A stretch of DNA of 64,000 bases from Oscillospiraceae bacterium (GTDB taxonomy: Bacteria > Bacillota > Clostridia > Oscillospirales > Ruminococcaceae), in NCBI GenBank assembly GCA_019423755.1, contig JAHZAU010000006.1, positions 35,376 to 99,375 of the forward strand. The letters are read 5' to 3'. Below the pieces are notes generated by a model. The model was not told where the DNA came from and did not search any database. It saw only the letters and a program-made list of their open reading frames with translations. Positions 61,973 through 64,000 of this stretch are shown piece by piece. A program made the position numbers and the translations under genes. The number at the start of each line of letters is the position of its first letter. Position 1 is the first letter of the stretch.

Positions 61973-62891
61973 GGTCTCCTCTTCTTTCCCTCTCAAAACT
62001 CAGCCCATCTCCGTCCAGCGGAGAGCGCACCTCCCACTTGCGGCGCAGGCGGTCGGTGGTGGAGGAGATCGCCCCCACCGGGCAGACCCGCTTGCAGTCG
62101 CCGCAGCGGATGCACTCCACGCTGTTGGGCTGCTCCCATACCGGGATATCCATGCCGCAGGCCTTCTGGCAGGCGCCGCAGCGGATGCATTTGCCCATGT
62201 CCACCTCCAGGCGGTAAAGCGAAATGGGGTGGAACGCCCCGTACGCCGCGCCCAGCGGGCACAGGTACTTACAAAACGGCCGGTAGTACTTCATAGAAAG
62301 GATCACTACCACCGCCAGGATCAGCCCTTTCCAGCCGAAAAGCCACCCGGCTGCGCCGCGCAGCATCGGATTCTTGGCCAGAAGGGGCAAGCCGCCCAGC
62401 AGGGTCCCGCTGGGGCAAAGATACTTGCAGAACCACGGGTCACCAACGTCGCCCGGTCCTACCACCAACGCCGGCAGCAGGATCACCAGCACCGCCAGCA
62501 CCACAAATTTCCCCCACCGCAGCACCCGATGTCCGGGCAGGTTCTTGCGCTTTTTGGGGAAGGGGATCTGATACAGCAGGTCCTGCACCCAGCCGAAGGG
62601 GCACAGCCACCCGCACACCAGCCGCCCCAGCACCGTGCCGAAGGCCATCAGCAGCCCCAGCACATAGGCCGAAAAGGCAAACTGCTGGCTGGTGAGCACC
62701 GCCTGCAGCGCCCCGATGGGGCAGGCGCCCAGCGCCCCCGGGCAGGAGTAGCAGTTGAGCCCCGGGACGCACAGCATCTTGGATTTTCCGGTGTAGATGC
62801 GGCCTTGGAGGAACCCCGCCGCATAGCCATTGGTAAGGGCAAACCAGCCGGCCTGGACCCAATGGCGCACACGTCCTTTGCCCTTTTTCAT
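61953..62891 (-). CDS. Membrane-bound 4Fe-4S protein, NapH/CcoG-like
   Basis: A 312-aa protein with about four to six transmembrane segments, an N-terminal cysteine-rich part (CVPGLNCYSCPGALGACPIG), the repeated membrane motifs CGWLCPFGWVQDLLYQIP and CKYLCPLGAAYGAF, and two C-terminal ferredoxin motifs, CIRCGACQKACGMDI and CIRCGDCKRVCPVGAI. Relatives (NapH, RdxA/CcoG) move electrons at the membrane. ATG at 62891 follows the CD1871A stop by 1 bp; TTG at 62900 with GGAG 10 nt upstream is the alternative. Electron donor and acceptor are unknown. Confidence 0.9.
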   Translation of the reverse strand: MKKGKGRVRHWVQAGWFALTNGYAAGFLQGRIYTGKSKMLCVPGLNCYSCPGALGACPIGALQAVLTSQQFAFSAYVLGLLMAFGTVLGRLVCGWLCPFGWVQDLLYQIPFPKKRKNLPGHRVLRWGKFVVLAVLVILLPALVVGPGDVGDPWFCKYLCPSGTLLGGLPLLAKNPMLRGAAGWLFGWKGLILAVVVILSMKYYRPFCKYLCPLGAAYGAFHPISLYRLEVDMGKCIRCGACQKACGMDIPVWEQPNSVECIRCGDCKRVCPVGAISSTTDRLRRKWEVRSPLDGDGLSFERERRGDHDQTTE

Positions 62892-62892
62892 G

Positions 62893-63039
62893 CTAGCCAA
62901 TGCCGATGCACTCCAGGCAGATGTTGGCCGCCTTGGTCAGCACCACCGCCGGTTCCTCCCGCAGGATGCCCCAGCCCAGCAGCAGCCCCGCTGCCACCAG
63001 CGCCAGCACCTGCCAGCTGGTTCTTTGCTTCGCGGTCAT
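62893..63039 (-). CDS. CD1871A family CXXC motif-containing small membrane protein
   Basis: A 48-aa peptide with one hydrophobic helix (WQVLALVAAGLLLGWGI) and a C-terminal ANICLECIGIG containing a CxxC. This matches the CD1871A family, named after a Clostridioides difficile protein, usually found beside a thioredoxin-like lipoprotein and a ferredoxin-type membrane protein, as here. Function is not established. The start is 2 bp after the tlpA-like stop and its stop is 1 bp from the next ATG, so all three are tightly coupled. Confidence 0.85.
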   Translation of the reverse strand: MTAKQRTSWQVLALVAAGLLLGWGILREEPAVVLTKAANICLECIGIG

Positions 63040-63041
63040 GG

Positions 63042-63683
63042 TTATGCCTCCACCTGCTCCAGCAGCTGGTCGATGATGGAGATCCACTGGTCCTTGCTGC
63101 GGGCGCCCATGACGATGTCCCCGATGATGTTGCCCTCACTGTCCACAAAAATGGTGGTGGGGAAGGCATAGATCTGGGTCATCAGGTTGGGGAACAGCTC
63201 CCCGGTGGGGACGATGTGCAGATAATCGGCGCCGGTCTCCTCCACCAGGTTTTGGGCCTCGGTGACGGCGTCCTCCAACACGCTGCCGTCGCCCATCAGG
63301 TCGATGGCGTCGCCGACGATGCCCACCACCTGCAGGCCCTCGTCCTCATATTCCTCCGCGATCTGCCCCAGGTCGGGCATTTCGTCAAGGCAGGGGCCGC
63401 AGAAGGTGCCCCAGATATTTATCATGTTGACCTCATAGTCGGCAAAGACCTCCTCGGTCACCTCGTCGCCGTCCAGGTCCTCGGCGGTGAAGGACGCCAG
63501 CGGGCTTTGGGCGGCGGACTGCTCCGGCTGCTCGGGTTCCGGCTGGGTGGTCTCGGTCTCGGGAGCCGTTTCGGTCTCGGGAGCGGTCTGAGGCTCCTGG
63601 TTTTCGGGGGCCGGCTGAGAGCAGGCGCCCAAGGTCAGCAGCAGGCAGAGAGCCAGTGCCAATGCAGTCAAACGATTTTTCAT
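63042..63683 (-). CDS. TlpA/ResA-like thiol-disulfide oxidoreductase lipoprotein
   Basis: A 213-aa exported redoxin. A signal peptide ends in LTLGACSQ (lipobox near residue 21), then a Glu/Pro/Thr-rich spacer with the repeat APETET twice (about residues 25-55) that is also visible as a DNA repeat near 63543-63590. The thioredoxin domain has INIWGTFCGPCLDEMPDL near 95, with CxxC in the CGPC form, and a cis-Pro region YAFPTTIFVDSEGN near 172. It probably reduces or isomerises disulfides outside the membrane. GGAGG precedes the ATG by 10 nt. Confidence 0.92.
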   Translation of the reverse strand: MKNRLTALALALCLLLTLGACSQPAPENQEPQTAPETETAPETETTQPEPEQPEQSAAQSPLASFTAEDLDGDEVTEEVFADYEVNMINIWGTFCGPCLDEMPDLGQIAEEYEDEGLQVVGIVGDAIDLMGDGSVLEDAVTEAQNLVEETGADYLHIVPTGELFPNLMTQIYAFPTTIFVDSEGNIIGDIVMGARSKDQWISIIDQLLEQVEA

Positions 63684-63727
63684 AAAGCAAGGTCCTCCTT
63701 GTATAAGTTCTATGTTTCGGCACCTGT

Positions 63728-63757
63728 ATTATAGCAAATTTGCCGAGAGAAAAACAA
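63728..63757 (-). promoter_or_regulatory. Promoter of the TlpA/CD1871A/ferredoxin/MATE operon
   Basis: Extended -10 TGCTATAAT (core 63728-63733) on the minus strand, with TTGTTT (63752-63757) 18 bp upstream. Confidence 0.68.
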
Positions 63758-63796
63758 CTCCCCCGGCACAAAATTCTCCCCCCGAGAAAACGAAAA

Positions 63797-63853
63797 AGCC
63801 CCCCTTGTCAAAGGGGGGAGGGCCGCTTGCGGCGGGGGGATTGGCGGGGGCTT
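63797..63853. repeat. Multi-branched G/C-rich intergenic repeat
   Basis: Outer arms (63796-63803 and 63846-63853, AAGCCCCC/GGGGGCTT) enclose two hairpins: an 8-bp C/G stem with loop GTCA (63799-63818) and GCCGC/GCGGC with loop TT (63822-63833). The first hairpin can replace the outer stem. C/G-run hairpins of this kind recur as intergenic repeats in gut Clostridia; whether this copy belongs to such a family needs a genome search. No gene lies in 63684-64000. Confidence 0.55.
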
Positions 63854-63856
63854 CCC

Positions 63857-63895
63857 TGCAAAAAACAACCCGCATCCGAAGACTTTGGACGCGGG
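63857..63895 (-). terminator. Terminator-like hairpin, leftward
   Basis: A stem of CCCGC/GCGGG and TCC/GGA with one mismatch (63869-63877 with 63887-63895) followed on the minus strand by a T-rich run. No gene ending here is visible in the window; a leftward gene may end to the right. Confidence 0.6.
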
Positions 63896-63949
63896 CCGCT
63901 TCTTTTCCATGAGATTCAAACTTTGTGCGCGATTATGCCTGCGGGGGCC

Positions 63950-63971
63950 TAGTTGGCGCAAGCGCCAACTA
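63950..63971. repeat. Perfect inverted repeat TAGTTGGCGC/GCGCCAACTA
   Basis: Ten-bp arms with a 2-bp AA centre. It has no adjacent T run and is not linked to a gene within the window. Confidence 0.75.
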
Positions 63972-63976
63972 ACGAA

Positions 63977-64000
63977 AGAACCTTCCTGACAGAAGGTTCT
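63977..64000. repeat. Perfect inverted repeat AGAACCTTC/GAAGGTTCT
   Basis: Nine-bp arms around CTGACA, ending exactly at the window edge, so the element may continue beyond it. It is 6 bp from the previous inverted repeat. Confidence 0.7.

Noticed and set aside
63710..63961. Leftward 83-codon frame across the terminal repeats
   Set aside because: It translates low-complexity repeat DNA (Pro-rich) and has no ribosome site.

Overview
The window looks like a chromosomal core segment of a G+C-rich, anaerobic, endospore-lineage member of the Clostridia, most likely Oscillospirales/Oscillospiraceae (inferred from gene content, not from a marker search). Supporting signs are the sporulation-type GerW protein with its DUF2953 partner, IreB, GdpP, RNase J, a 2-hydroxyacyl-CoA dehydratase-type activase, a flavodiiron protein, a CD1871A-type CXXC peptide, and a streptococcus-like fab/acc operon headed by a MarR regulator. 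I see no rRNA, tRNA, CRISPR array, phage or complete insertion sequence. Nearly all DNA is coding.

Layout. 1-1.9 kb: end of a DUF1385 gene, prmC and a HAD phosphatase (rightward). 1.9-3.9 kb: ECF-type sigma factor with a membrane-anchored putative anti-sigma protein (leftward). 4.1-10.1 kb: TetR regulator, large double-activase protein, dehydratase-like protein and a membrane protein (leftward). 10.3-16 kb: aromatic amino acid operon aroF-aroB-aroA-aroC-pheA (rightward) behind a Phe-rich leader peptide and an intrinsic terminator. 16-17.7 kb: a small unknown gene, ireB, degV. 17.8-26.9 kb: complete acc/fab type II fatty-acid operon (MarR-fabH-acpP-fabD-fabG-fabF-accB-fabZ-accC-accD-accA) with a palindromic operator over the promoter and no enoyl-ACP reductase gene. 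27-30.2 kb: site-2 protease, scpA, scpB, DUF2953, gerW. 30.3 kb: rpmB. 30.7-36.7 kb: rplI, dnaB, tilS, hpt, ftsH. 36.7-41.2 kb: gdpP and RNase J, the latter behind a long structured leader. 41.5-45 kb: rnhA, then nifS-nifU-mnmA (Fe-S and tRNA thiolation). 45-46.3 kb: flavodiiron protein. 46.4-51.4 kb: uvrB-uvrA behind a LexA box. 51.5-53.1 kb: cardiolipin synthase. 53.2-60.5 kb: Gfo/Idh oxidoreductase and a five-gene peptide-type ABC importer. 60.6-63.7 kb: redox cassette (TlpA-like lipoprotein, CD1871A peptide, NapH-like ferredoxin membrane protein) and a MATE exporter. 63.8-64 kb: stacked inverted repeats without a gene.

The most interesting signals are regulatory: (1) the same 17-bp palindrome type (TATACC-N5/7-GTATA) between the -35 and -10 boxes of both nifS and the flavodiiron gene, suggesting one shared Rrf2-like regulator; (2) the Phe-rich leader/terminator before aroF; (3) a terminator-like hairpin inside the about 460-nt RNase J leader; (4) the MarR operator of the fab operon; (5) the LexA box of uvrBA; (6) the compact TlpA/CD1871A/ferredoxin cassette, the best candidate for an incompletely described system.
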